A stretch of 12,090 nt of DNA from Actinomycetes bacterium (lineage in GTDB: Bacteria; Actinomycetota; Actinomycetes; Actinomycetales; Actinomycetaceae). Positions 1-6,691 of this stretch are shown here, piece after piece. Position 1 is the stretch's first letter; each line of letters starts with the position of its first letter. The notes under the pieces are model-generated. The model saw only the letters and a list, made by a program, of their open reading frames with translations, was not told where the DNA came from and made no database searches. Location: the NCBI GenBank assembly GCA_023387755.1, contig JAEWHO010000100.1, forward strand, positions 1 to 12,090, read 5' to 3'. The position numbers and the translations under genes were made by a program.

Positions 1-183
1 GTGCAGCAGCAGCGAATCCCGGTTCTCAATCTCTCCGGCCACGTGATACGGCAGCCCACAGTTCGCGAAGGATACATACGGGCCGGCCTCGAACACAATA
101 ATCTCAGCATTTTCGTCGAGACGGCGGGCGCGGGCGGCGGCTGACATACCGCCAGCGACGCCTCCAATAACGAGCAATTTCAT
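1..183 (-). CDS. CoA-disulfide / CoA-persulfide reductase, N-terminal part
   Basis: Only the first 61 residues are in the window; the gene continues past base 1. The protein opens with a Rossmann dinucleotide-binding motif (VIGGVAGGMSAA, residues 5-16) for FAD. It then has the signature SFANCGLPY at about 38-46, where Cys42 is the single redox cysteine of the CoA-disulfide reductase / NADH oxidase / CoA-persulfide reductase family (flavoprotein disulfide reductases). Family members reduce CoA disulfide or CoA persulfide with NAD(P)H in the cytoplasm. The ATG at 183 is preceded by GGAAAGG at a suitable distance. The gene lies 55 bp downstream of a CstR-like repressor on the same strand, which favours a role in handling persulfide or reactive sulfur species. 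Whether a C-terminal rhodanese domain is present, which would mark a CoA-persulfide reductase, cannot be seen here. Family call is strong; the exact substrate is inferred. Confidence 0.88.
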   Translation of the reverse strand, partial: MKLLVIGGVAGGMSAAARARRLDENAEIIVFEAGPYVSFANCGLPYHVAGEIENRDSLLLH

Positions 184-238
184 GGACGTGAGCCTTTCCA
201 GATACGAGTAGTGGGGTGCGCCGGAAGGAGGGGCCGGG

Positions 239-505
239 TCAGGCCAGGGATAGGAACAGCTTGCGCAGTTGTGCGATTTCCTCGCTGCTGTGGTGGTCTG
301 CGCGCGAGCAGCGTTCGATAGCTGCTAGAGCCATCGCGAAGGTCGCCCGATCGACGGCTTTATTAGCCGCCATCATCTGAGGGAGGACGTCTAGGCAGGC
401 GGCATCGTCGTCGAGCTGTTTAATAACCGAATCGAGTTGACCGCGTGCACGGGCCAGGCGGTTGCGCATAGCTCGCCGTTCAGCGGAATCCAAATGTAAA
501 CCCAT
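239..505 (-). CDS. cstR: CsoR/RcnR-superfamily repressor, CstR-like persulfide sensor
   Basis: This is a small all-helical DNA-binding repressor of 88 residues, the usual size for the CsoR/RcnR/FrmR/CstR superfamily. The fingerprint RLARARGQLDSV is followed by Cys37 in AACLDVLPQ and by Cys66 in AIERCS. The 29-residue spacing equals Cys36-Cys65 of mycobacterial CsoR and Cys31-Cys60 of staphylococcal CstR. The position 25 residues after the first cysteine, histidine in copper-binding CsoR, is Ala62 here. The ligand set is therefore Cys-Ala-Cys, which fits the cysteine-only persulfide sensor CstR better than a Cu(I), Ni or formaldehyde sensor. The ATG at 505 was chosen because GGGGAG lies 9 nt upstream. 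A longer reading to an ATG at 541 would start inside the operator and adds 12 non-family residues. It is followed by the reductase gene and probably represses both. Superfamily is near certain; sulfur sensing is inference. Confidence 0.88.
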   Translation of the reverse strand: MGLHLDSAERRAMRNRLARARGQLDSVIKQLDDDAACLDVLPQMMAANKAVDRATFAMALAAIERCSRADHHSSEEIAQLRKLFLSLA

Positions 506-537
506 AGCCGAAAACTCCCCATGCGGAACTACTATCA

Positions 538-561
538 CCATATACCCTAGGGGGTATATGG
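538..561. promoter_or_regulatory. Probable CstR/CsoR-type operator (24-bp dyad)
   Basis: Two 10-bp arms, CCATATACCC (538-547) and GGGTATATGG (552-561), are perfect inverted repeats around the 4-bp centre TAGG. The ATACCC...GGGTAT core is the kind of G/C-tract dyad bound by CsoR-family tetramers, including CstR. It lies 33 bp before the repressor start and overlaps the predicted promoter, so binding would block transcription of the repressor-reductase pair. The operator type alone does not separate sulfur sensors from copper sensors. Confidence 0.82.
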
Positions 562-573
562 GGGAGCTGGCAA
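544..573 (-). promoter_or_regulatory. Predicted promoter of the cstR-reductase pair
   Basis: On the minus strand a -35-like TTGCCA (568-573) and a TANNNT-type -10 hexamer TAGGGT (544-549) are separated by 18 bp. The -10 lies wholly inside the operator dyad, as expected for a repressed promoter. The -35 sits immediately past the stop codon of the upstream iclR-type gene (575), so cstR probably has its own promoter rather than relying on read-through. This is a motif match by eye. Confidence 0.45.
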
Positions 574-574
574 T

Positions 575-1318
575 TTAACTGGCGGGAGTATTGGAATTAC
601 GCTGTGCAGCTCGCTGCATCACCTGGGTGAGCCGGTTGGCAGCAGCCACCACCGCTTGGGCGTGTAGCCGAGCGGGCTGGCGGCCCATACGTTCAATTGG
701 CCCGGATACTGACACGGCCGCGATGACGCGCCCGGAAGGGTTGCGTACCGGGGCAGATACGGAGGCGACGCCGGGTTCGCGTTCACCCACCGATTGGGCA
801 AATCCGCGGCGGCGGACGGCCGATAGGACGGTGGCGGAGAAGGCGGCCCCGTGCAAGCCTCGGTGGAGGCGTTCGGGTTCCTCCCAGGCCAGCAGTACCT
901 GCGCTGCAGAGCCGGCGAGCATAGACAACGTGGCCCCGACCGGGATGGAATCGCGCAGGCCAATTTCCCGCTCCGCAGCGGTAACGCAGATGCGGTGATC
1001 GCCCTGCCTGCGATAGAGCTGCGCGGACTCACCGGTGTGGTCGCGCAGGATTTTCAGGATCGGCGCGGCGGCGGCCAAGAGGCGATCCTCGCCCGTTGCG
1101 GAGGCGAGTTCATTGAGCCGCGGCCCGAGGATAAAACGCCCTTGCATATCGCGGGCGACGAACCGGTGATACTCCAGGGCAACGGCTAAACGGTGCGCGG
1201 TCGGGCGCGCGAGTTTGGTGGCCGCGACGAGTTGGGCCAGTGTTGCCGGGCCGGATTCCAGGGCTCCCAGAACGAGTGCCGCCTTATCGAGCACTCCCAC
1301 ACCACTCGAGTTGTCCAT
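575..1318 (-). CDS. IclR-family transcriptional regulator of amino-acid biosynthesis (NdgR/LtbR type)
   Basis: The predicted product has 247 residues, usual for the family. An N-terminal winged helix-turn-helix spans about residues 8-65 (LAQLVAATKLARPTAHRL contains the HTH). The IclR effector-binding domain follows from about 75 to 235, with GESAQLYRRQG, GSAAQVLLAWEE and GEREPGVASVSAPV. The opening DNSSGVGVLDKAALVL is what I recall from actinobacterial NdgR/LtbR proteins, which control leuCD and related branched-chain amino-acid and tryptophan genes. The ATG at 1318 is preferred over an in-frame TTG at 1339: it gives the conserved family N-terminus, and the TTG would lie inside the intergenic palindrome. 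No strong Shine-Dalgarno is seen. It is divergent from leuC and separated from it by 71 bp. Probable role: local repressor or activator of leuCD and itself. The inducer is not readable from the sequence. Confidence 0.9.
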   Translation of the reverse strand: MDNSSGVGVLDKAALVLGALESGPATLAQLVAATKLARPTAHRLAVALEYHRFVARDMQGRFILGPRLNELASATGEDRLLAAAAPILKILRDHTGESAQLYRRQGDHRICVTAAEREIGLRDSIPVGATLSMLAGSAAQVLLAWEEPERLHRGLHGAAFSATVLSAVRRRGFAQSVGEREPGVASVSAPVRNPSGRVIAAVSVSGPIERMGRQPARLHAQAVVAAANRLTQVMQRAAQRNSNTPAS

Positions 1319-1333
1319 GAATCCATCATGCCA

Positions 1334-1348
1334 TCTCAAAAATTGAGA
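1334..1348. promoter_or_regulatory. Palindromic operator candidate between the IclR gene and leuC
   Basis: TCTCAAAAATTGAGA is a perfect inverted repeat: arms TCTCAA (1334-1339) and TTGAGA (1343-1348) with a 3-bp centre. It lies in the 71-bp space between the divergent IclR-type gene and leuC, the place where such a regulator would bind. The TCTCA...TGAGA form resembles NdgR/LtbR sites as I remember them, which I could not check. The right arm doubles as a -35-like TTGAGA for leuC, so occupancy could block RNA polymerase. Confidence 0.6.
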
Positions 1349-1370
1349 CGCAAATGCTAAGCGTGATTAT
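1343..1370 (+). promoter_or_regulatory. Candidate leuCD promoter
   Basis: TTGAGA (1343-1348), a good -35 match, is followed after 16 bp by GATTAT (1365-1370), which matches the -10 consensus at four of six positions. The predicted transcript would start near 1377, giving a very short leader to the ATG at 1390. The -35 is one arm of the palindrome at 1334-1348. Found by eye; the -10 is the weaker half. Confidence 0.35.
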
Positions 1371-1389
1371 TCCGGGAAGATTTACCCGC

Positions 1390-2808
1390 ATGAGATCGAT
1401 GACGCTAGCGGAAAAAGTGTGGCGCGACCATATTGTGCATGCAGGCAGCGGGGGTGAACCCGACCTGCTTTACATCGATCTGCACCTGCTCCATGAAGTC
1501 ACCTCCCCGCAGGCATTCGACGGGCTGCGCCTGGCCGGCCGGCCGGTACGCCGCCCGGATTTAACCCTAGCCACCGAAGATCACAACACCCCCACCGAGG
1601 ATATTTTCCGCCCGATTGCCGATGCCACCTCCCGCCTACAGGTGGACACTCTGCGCAAGAACTGCGCTGAGTTCGGGGTCCGGTTGCACTCGCTGGGAGA
1701 TGTGGAACAGGGGATCGTGCACGTCGTCGGCCCCCAGTTGGGGCTCACCCAGCCGGGTATGACGGTCGTGTGCGGAGATTCCCACACCTCCACTCACGGC
1801 GCATTTGGAGCGCTCGCCTTCGGGATCGGCACGTCCGAGGTTGAACATGTCCTCGCCACCCAAACCCTGCCGCTGCGCCCATTTAAGACGATGGCAATCA
1901 ACGTTGATGGCCGCCTGCCGGAAGGCAGCACCGCCAAGGACCTCATCCTCGCCGTCATTGCGAAAATTGGGACCGGCGGGGGCCAAGGATACGTCCTCGA
2001 ATACCGTGGCAGCGCTATCGAAGCGCTCTCCATGGAAGAACGTATGACGGTGTGCAACATGTCCATCGAAGCCGGGGCGCGCGCAGGCATGATCGCCCCC
2101 GACGAGACCACCTTCGCCTACCTTAAGGGGCGCCCCCACGCTCCCCGGGGGCGCGATTGGGAGGACGCCGTCGCCTATTGGCGCACCCTGCGCACCGACC
2201 CGCAGGCCACCTACGACGCGGAAGTACACCTCAACGGAGCCGAGATCACACCCTACGTCACCTGGGGAACGAACCCGGGTCAGGGGGCACCGCTATCCGC
2301 GTGTGTGCCAGATCCGCAATCATTTCCCGACGACGGCGCTCGCCACGCTGCCGCCCACGCCCTGGAATATATGGACTTGCAGCCCGGGCAGCCGCTGCGC
2401 GACATCGCCATCGACCAGGTGTTCATCGGCTCGTGTACCAATGGCCGGATCGAGGATCTGCGAGCCGCAGCAGCGGTGATGAAGGGACGCGTGAAGTCCC
2501 CGCAGGTCGAGCGGGTCCTGGTGGTGCCAGGGTCGGCGCGGGTGCGGGAAGCCGCGATTGCGGAGGGTCTGGATCAGGTGTTTACCGATTTTGGGGCCGA
2601 ATTTCGGTTCGCCGGGTGCTCGATGTGCTTGGGAATGAATCCGGACCAAGTGCCTGCCGGGCAGCGGGCGGCGTCCACCTCTAACCGGAACTTTGAAGGG
2701 CGGCAAGGCAAAGGATCACGCACTCATCTGGTAAGCCCGCAGGTGGCTGCGGCCACCGCGATCTGCGGACACCTGGCTAGCCCGCAGGATGTGAAGGAGT
2801 CGGCATGA
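1390..2808 (+). CDS. leuC: 3-isopropylmalate dehydratase large subunit
   Basis: LeuC carries the [4Fe-4S] active site of isopropylmalate isomerase, converting 2-isopropylmalate to 3-isopropylmalate in leucine synthesis; it works as a heterodimer with LeuD in the cytoplasm. The protein has 472 residues, normal for bacterial LeuC. The aconitase-family landmarks are present: LLYIDLHLLHEVTSPQAF near the start, CGDSHTSTHGAFG at about 128-140, and the three cluster cysteines Cys349 (GSCTNGR), Cys410 and Cys413 (GCSMCLGMNPDQ). The ATG at 1390 is preceded by GGGAAGA with 9 nt spacing. The in-frame ATG at 1354 would add 12 residues unlike the family and lacks a ribosome site. The stop overlaps the leuD start (ATGA), so the subunits are translationally coupled. 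Confidence 0.97.
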   Translation: MRSMTLAEKVWRDHIVHAGSGGEPDLLYIDLHLLHEVTSPQAFDGLRLAGRPVRRPDLTLATEDHNTPTEDIFRPIADATSRLQVDTLRKNCAEFGVRLHSLGDVEQGIVHVVGPQLGLTQPGMTVVCGDSHTSTHGAFGALAFGIGTSEVEHVLATQTLPLRPFKTMAINVDGRLPEGSTAKDLILAVIAKIGTGGGQGYVLEYRGSAIEALSMEERMTVCNMSIEAGARAGMIAPDETTFAYLKGRPHAPRGRDWEDAVAYWRTLRTDPQATYDAEVHLNGAEITPYVTWGTNPGQGAPLSACVPDPQSFPDDGARHAAAHALEYMDLQPGQPLRDIAIDQVFIGSCTNGRIEDLRAAAAVMKGRVKSPQVERVLVVPGSARVREAAIAEGLDQVFTDFGAEFRFAGCSMCLGMNPDQVPAGQRAASTSNRNFEGRQGKGSRTHLVSPQVAAATAICGHLASPQDVKESA

Positions 2809-3389
2809 GTTTCCGCAAACATACGGGTATCGGGGTTCCGTTGGAGCGCACCAATGTGGATACCGACCAGATCATTCCCGCCGTGTATCTCAAACGGGTG
2901 ACGAAATCCGGTTACGACGACGCCCTGTTCGCAGCCTGGCGGCGGGAGGATAACTTCGTCTTGAACGACCCCGCCTACGCTGGCGGATCAGTGCTGGTTG
3001 CCGGGGCCGATTTTGGTACCGGCTCCTCCCGCGAACATGCGGTATGGGCGCTACGTGACTACGGTTTCACCGCCGTCCTCAGCCCTCGATTTGCCGATAT
3101 TTTCCGCGGAAACTCGGGCAAACAGGGCCTGCTCACCGGGCAGATCACCGAGGAGGCGCGGGCGGAACTCACCCGCCGCCTGCGGGCTGAACCGGGTGCA
3201 GAAATTACCGTGGATTTAGAGGAAAAAACCGTCACCTGTGGGGATTTTTGCTGCACTTTTGAGGTTGATGATTACACTCGGTGGCGGCTGCTAGAAGGCT
3301 TGGACGATATTAGCCTCACCTTGCAGCATGAGGATGCGATTGGTGCCTACGAAGCTTCCCGACCCACCTTCAAACCGCAGACTCTCTAG
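2805..3389 (+). CDS. leuD: 3-isopropylmalate dehydratase small subunit
   Basis: LeuD is the swivelling substrate-recognition subunit of isopropylmalate isomerase and pairs with LeuC. The 194-residue length is typical. Recognisable elements are NVDTDQIIP (17-25), the substrate-binding motif FGTGSSREHA (70-79) and PRFADIFRGNSGKQGLL after it. The ATG is embedded in the leuC stop (4-nt overlap), with GAAGGAG just upstream inside leuC. No gene follows on this strand for 190 bp, so the leu operon may end here. Confidence 0.97.
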   Translation: MSFRKHTGIGVPLERTNVDTDQIIPAVYLKRVTKSGYDDALFAAWRREDNFVLNDPAYAGGSVLVAGADFGTGSSREHAVWALRDYGFTAVLSPRFADIFRGNSGKQGLLTGQITEEARAELTRRLRAEPGAEITVDLEEKTVTCGDFCCTFEVDDYTRWRLLEGLDDISLTLQHEDAIGAYEASRPTFKPQTL

Positions 3390-3579
3390 CGGCGATGCCC
3401 GGCCCAAGGGGGGATCGGTAGAGCATTGCTGCATAGGTGGCACGGGTGGCGTGCCCTGGTCGGGGAGCGCCGGTGGAGTAATTCAACCGCGTGCCCGCAC
3501 GCATCCGAGCGGCGAAACGCCTACAGTAGGGGGAGGCAGTTTTCCAAGTGCGCCCTGCTGCCGGGCAGATGAGGATGAC
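3390..3579 (+). other. leuD-murA intergenic region with a small hairpin
   Basis: This 190-bp gap holds no convincing gene. The frame of murA stays open upstream through the gap into leuD, but that stretch has no family similarity and no ribosome site. A perfect 6-bp stem with a 5-nt loop (GGCACG 3439-3444, CGTGCC 3450-3455) lies about 50 bp after leuD without a T-tract, so it is at best a weak terminator. A TANNNT hexamer, TACAGT (3522-3527), could be a -10 for murA, but I see no good -35 at the right distance. Confidence 0.3.
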
Positions 3580-4908
3580 ATGGACTCGGTGTTACGGGTT
3601 AACGGTGGACGGCCTCTCCACGGGGAAATCACCGTGCGGGGAGCGAAGAACTTCGTCTCCAAAGCGATGGTGGCTTCGCTGTTGGGAACTACGCCGTCGA
3701 CCTTGCGTAACGTCCCGCAGATCCGCGATGTGGAAGTCGTTTCCGGGCTGCTAACCATTCACGGGGTCTCAGTGGACAATGATCCCGAAAGCGGCACGCT
3801 TTATATGGACCCATCCAATGTGGATGTGGCCCGCCTGGCTGATATTGACGCCCATGCCGGCTCGTCTCGTATCCCGATTCTGTTCTGTGGCCCGCTCCTG
3901 CATCGCCTCGGTGAGGCGTTCATCCCTGATCTGGGGGGCTGCCGCATCGGCGACCGCCCTATCGACTACCACCTGGAAATCCTGCGGAAATTCGGGGCGA
4001 AGGTCGATAAGTTCACCGATACGGGCATCCATATTACGGCTCCGCACGGGTTGAAGGGGATGAAACATCGCCTGCCCTATCCCTCGGTGGGATCGACTGA
4101 GCAGCTCCTTCTTACCGCCGTTATGGCGGAAGGGAAAACCGAGCTGTCCAATGCGGCGATTGAACCGGAGATTATGGACCTCATCTGTGTGCTGCAGAAG
4201 ATGGGGGCTCTCATCTCGGTAGACACCGACCGCACTATCCGTATTGAAGGGGTCGAAGAACTTACCGGCTTCACGCACACCGCCCTATGTGACCGCATCG
4301 AGGCGGCATCGTGGGGTGCAGCCGCACTTGCTACCGGCGGGGAAGTGATGGTGAAGGGGGCCACCCAGCCGGAGATGATGACCTTCCTGAACACATTCCG
4401 CAAGGTGGGCGGGGCGTTCGATATTACCGACGACGGTATTCGCTTCCTGCACCCGGGCAAAGCACTGAAATCTATTGTCTTAGAAACAGATGTGCATCCC
4501 GGCTTTATGACGGACTGGCAGCAGCCGCTCGTGGTTGCCTTAACCCAGGCGAAAGGGCTCTCAATCGTGCACGAAACCGTGTACGAGAACCGGCTCGGTT
4601 TCACCGACGCTCTGCGGGCAATGGGCGCCCAAATCCAGATCTACCGCGAATGTCTGGGAGGCCTGCCCTGCCGATTTGGCCAAATGAACTACTACCATTC
4701 AGCCGTGATCTCCGGGCCGACTCCACTGGAGGCCCGGGATATTACGGTGCCGGATCTACGCGGCGGCTTCTCCCATTTGATTGCGGCACTGGCCGCTCAC
4801 GGCACCTCTAATGTGCGTGGGATTTCATTGATCAACCGCGGGTATGAGAACTTCCTGGGTAAGCTCGCGGATCTTGGTGCCGAAGCTGAATTGGTGAATC
4901 ATGGGTGA
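3580..4908 (+). CDS. murA: UDP-N-acetylglucosamine 1-carboxyvinyltransferase
   Basis: MurA transfers enolpyruvate from phosphoenolpyruvate to UDP-GlcNAc, the first committed step of peptidoglycan synthesis, in the cytoplasm. The 442-residue EPSP-synthase-like protein carries the catalytic set in the expected order. Lys23 and Asn24 are in RGAKN, the loop cysteine Cys121 is in LGGCRIGDRP, Asp312 is in MTDWQQP and Arg394 is in DLRGG. These match E. coli Lys22, Asn23, Cys115, Asp305 and Arg397. The loop residue is Cys, the fosfomycin-target form, unlike the Asp of Mycobacterium tuberculosis MurA. The start at 3580 has GAGG 5 nt upstream and gives the normal family N-terminus. The 3' end overlaps plsC by 8 nt. 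Actinobacteria often carry two MurA paralogues; whether this is the only copy cannot be told. Confidence 0.95.
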   Translation: MDSVLRVNGGRPLHGEITVRGAKNFVSKAMVASLLGTTPSTLRNVPQIRDVEVVSGLLTIHGVSVDNDPESGTLYMDPSNVDVARLADIDAHAGSSRIPILFCGPLLHRLGEAFIPDLGGCRIGDRPIDYHLEILRKFGAKVDKFTDTGIHITAPHGLKGMKHRLPYPSVGSTEQLLLTAVMAEGKTELSNAAIEPEIMDLICVLQKMGALISVDTDRTIRIEGVEELTGFTHTALCDRIEAASWGAAALATGGEVMVKGATQPEMMTFLNTFRKVGGAFDITDDGIRFLHPGKALKSIVLETDVHPGFMTDWQQPLVVALTQAKGLSIVHETVYENRLGFTDALRAMGAQIQIYRECLGGLPCRFGQMNYYHSAVISGPTPLEARDITVPDLRGGFSHLIAALAAHGTSNVRGISLINRGYENFLGKLADLGAEAELVNHG

Positions 4909-5641
4909 GTCTCGCCGTCACAGTGGAGCTTACCGATTCTTCGAGTATGTCCTGCGTCCCATCGTCGCGGCGTACACCAAACCCACTTGGCAGGGAGTAG
5001 AGAATCTCCCCGAGGGGGGATTCATCGCCGTCTCCAATCACGTCACTAATATTGACGCCCTCACCTTCGGGCATTTCCTGGTGGCTAATGGGGTACCGGT
5101 AAAGTTCCTGGCTAAGCAGGAGATGTTCGATCTCCCGGTGATTGGGCGACTCTTTGCTAAGGCAGATCAGATCCCCGTGCAACGCAATACCGCCACCGCC
5201 CGCCAGGCTCTAGTGGCCGCAGAGGCAGCCCTAAAACGTGGGGAATGTATCGGTATTTTCCCAGAAGGCACCCTCACCCGAGACCCAGACATGTGGCCTA
5301 TGGCCGCAAAAACCGGGGCGGCGCGCCTAGCACTGACTACTGGTGTGCCGGTCATACCTATCGCTCAGTGGGGTACCGAAACCGCCATCAACCGCTACAG
5401 TAAGGTGCCCAAACCGCGCCTGCGCGTGCCGGTGACCGTGCGTGCCTTACCACCGGTAGACCTCGACGATCTGCGCGCCTTGGAATACACCCCGGAGGTT
5501 GCTAAAGAGGCCACCCGTCGCATTATGGCTGACCTGACGGCGGGCGTGGCCGCGATCCGCGGAGAGGAACCACCCGCTCGGGTCTATGACATTCGCGTCG
5601 ACGGCGATCCGCGCCCCAAGAAGAAGAAGCGGCAGTCATGA
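4901..5641 (+). CDS. plsC: 1-acyl-sn-glycerol-3-phosphate acyltransferase (PlsC family)
   Basis: This is a 246-residue membrane-associated acyltransferase that likely adds the second acyl chain to lysophosphatidic acid, making phosphatidic acid. The four acyltransferase blocks are visible: catalytic NHVTNID (46-52, His-X4-Asp), the QIPVQR block (90-95), the FPEGT acceptor-phosphate block (120-124) and VPVIPI (149-154). No long membrane span is obvious. The tail is strongly basic (PKKKKRQS), which may help membrane contact. The ATG overlaps the end of murA by 8 nt and has no clear Shine-Dalgarno of its own, implying coupled translation. The stop overlaps the gpsA start by 4 nt. Pairing with gpsA, which makes glycerol-3-phosphate, fits phospholipid synthesis. 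A different acyl acceptor cannot be excluded from sequence. Confidence 0.9.
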   Translation: MGESRRHSGAYRFFEYVLRPIVAAYTKPTWQGVENLPEGGFIAVSNHVTNIDALTFGHFLVANGVPVKFLAKQEMFDLPVIGRLFAKADQIPVQRNTATARQALVAAEAALKRGECIGIFPEGTLTRDPDMWPMAAKTGAARLALTTGVPVIPIAQWGTETAINRYSKVPKPRLRVPVTVRALPPVDLDDLRALEYTPEVAKEATRRIMADLTAGVAAIRGEEPPARVYDIRVDGDPRPKKKKRQS

Positions 5642-6636
5642 GCGACGTATGCGTCCTCGGGACGGGAGCGTGGGGAACCACTTTCGCCACGGTCATCGCA
5701 GACGGGGGTCGGGATTGCCTGCTGTGGGGACGCAGCGAAGATACGGTTGCCGACATTAATACCCGCCACCAGAATTCCTCCCGCCTACCCGGCTTTGTAT
5801 TGCCTGACCGGATCACCGCCACCACCGACTTGACCGCTGCGGTGGCCGAGGCGAGCGTCGTCGTCGTGGCTCTACCATCGCAGACGGCACGCACGGTCCT
5901 GGCCCGCATCCCTCACCTGGCTCCCGATGTGACGGTGGTGTCCTTGATGAAGGGGGTGGAACTGGCCACCGATATGCGGATGAGCCAGATGCTCGCCGAT
6001 GTGCTGCCGATTAGCGCGGAGCAGGTGGTGGTAGTTTCTGGGCCGAATCTGGCGAAGGAGATCGCCGCTAAACAACCTACCGCCACCGTGATGGCCGGGG
6101 CCGATCCGCAGCGCGCTCAGGCCATCGCCACGATGTGCATTACCGATTATTTCCGGCCCTATACCAATTCCGATGTGATCGGCGTGGAGCTCGGAGGCGC
6201 GGTAAAGAATGTTATTGCCATTGCGGTGGGAATGGCTGCCGGAGCAGGCTACGGGGATAACACCAAGGCCACGCTGATTACGCGAGGACTGGCCGAGATC
6301 ACGCGACTGGCGATTACACTCGGTGCAGAGCCGGCCACGATGGCGGGCTTGGCCGGGATGGGGGATCTCGTTGCCACCTGCGCTTCGCCATTATCGCGTA
6401 ATCACACTTTTGGTGCTCACCTGGGGCGGGGGCTGAGCGTGGATGAAGCGATCGTGGCCACCGGTGGCACTGTGGAAGGAGCGAAGACGTGCCAGTCGGT
6501 GCTGGAGCTGGCGCGGGCCCACCAGGTGGATATGCCGCTAACGGAGGCGGTTGTCGCTGCCGTACATCACGGCCTGAAACTACGGGCGATGGAATCGATG
6601 CTGTTATCGCGGCCCCATAAAGACGAGCGTGCCTAG
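5638..6636 (+). CDS. gpsA: Glycerol-3-phosphate dehydrogenase [NAD(P)+]
   Basis: GpsA reduces dihydroxyacetone phosphate to sn-glycerol-3-phosphate, the backbone for phospholipids, in the cytoplasm. The 332-residue protein has the Rossmann motif GTGAWGT (8-14), the SLMKG block with Lys105, VSGPNLAKE (133-141) and ELGGAVKNVIAIAVG with catalytic Lys190. Further on are GDNTKATLITRG (207-217 region), GMGDLVATC (240-248) and the substrate-binding Arg254-Asn255 (SRNHTFG). All are standard for the family. The ATG overlaps the plsC stop (ATGA). It is the last gene of the murA-plsC-gpsA run, and a hairpin follows at 6648-6671 before the convergent lipoprotein gene. Confidence 0.97.
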   Translation: MSDVCVLGTGAWGTTFATVIADGGRDCLLWGRSEDTVADINTRHQNSSRLPGFVLPDRITATTDLTAAVAEASVVVVALPSQTARTVLARIPHLAPDVTVVSLMKGVELATDMRMSQMLADVLPISAEQVVVVSGPNLAKEIAAKQPTATVMAGADPQRAQAIATMCITDYFRPYTNSDVIGVELGGAVKNVIAIAVGMAAGAGYGDNTKATLITRGLAEITRLAITLGAEPATMAGLAGMGDLVATCASPLSRNHTFGAHLGRGLSVDEAIVATGGTVEGAKTCQSVLELARAHQVDMPLTEAVVAAVHHGLKLRAMESMLLSRPHKDERA

Positions 6637-6647
6637 GTGGCGGGTAT

Positions 6648-6671
6648 AAAAAAGTGACCCCCGGATGGGGG
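6648..6671 (-). terminator. Rho-independent terminator of the lipoprotein gene
   Basis: On the minus strand, CCCCC-ATCC-GGGGG (6671-6658) forms a 5-bp G/C stem with a 4-nt loop. It is followed after 4 nt by six T residues (6653-6648). It lies 20 bp beyond the stop codon of the minus-strand lipoprotein gene. Read on the plus strand the same hairpin follows gpsA by 21 bp but lacks a good T-tract, so it may act mainly on the minus strand. Confidence 0.65.
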
Positions 6672-6691
6672 CGACTGTGTTTAGGGGAGCG

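Noticed and set aside
1319..1339. TTG start for the IclR-type regulator
   Set aside because: It lies inside the palindromic operator, adds seven residues not typical of the family, and has no Shine-Dalgarno.
1636..2229. Long minus-strand open frame inside leuC
   Set aside because: It is an antisense shadow in GC-rich DNA; the plus strand encodes LeuC with all catalytic motifs throughout.
2157..2684. Second plus-strand frame inside leuC
   Set aside because: Arg/Gly-rich out-of-frame translation of the LeuC coding sequence, with no family features.
3328..3579. In-frame upstream extension of murA overlapping leuD by 62 bp
   Set aside because: The 84 extra residues do not resemble MurA, are low-complexity and lack a ribosome site. 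The ATG at 3580 has GAGG upstream and gives the family N-terminus.
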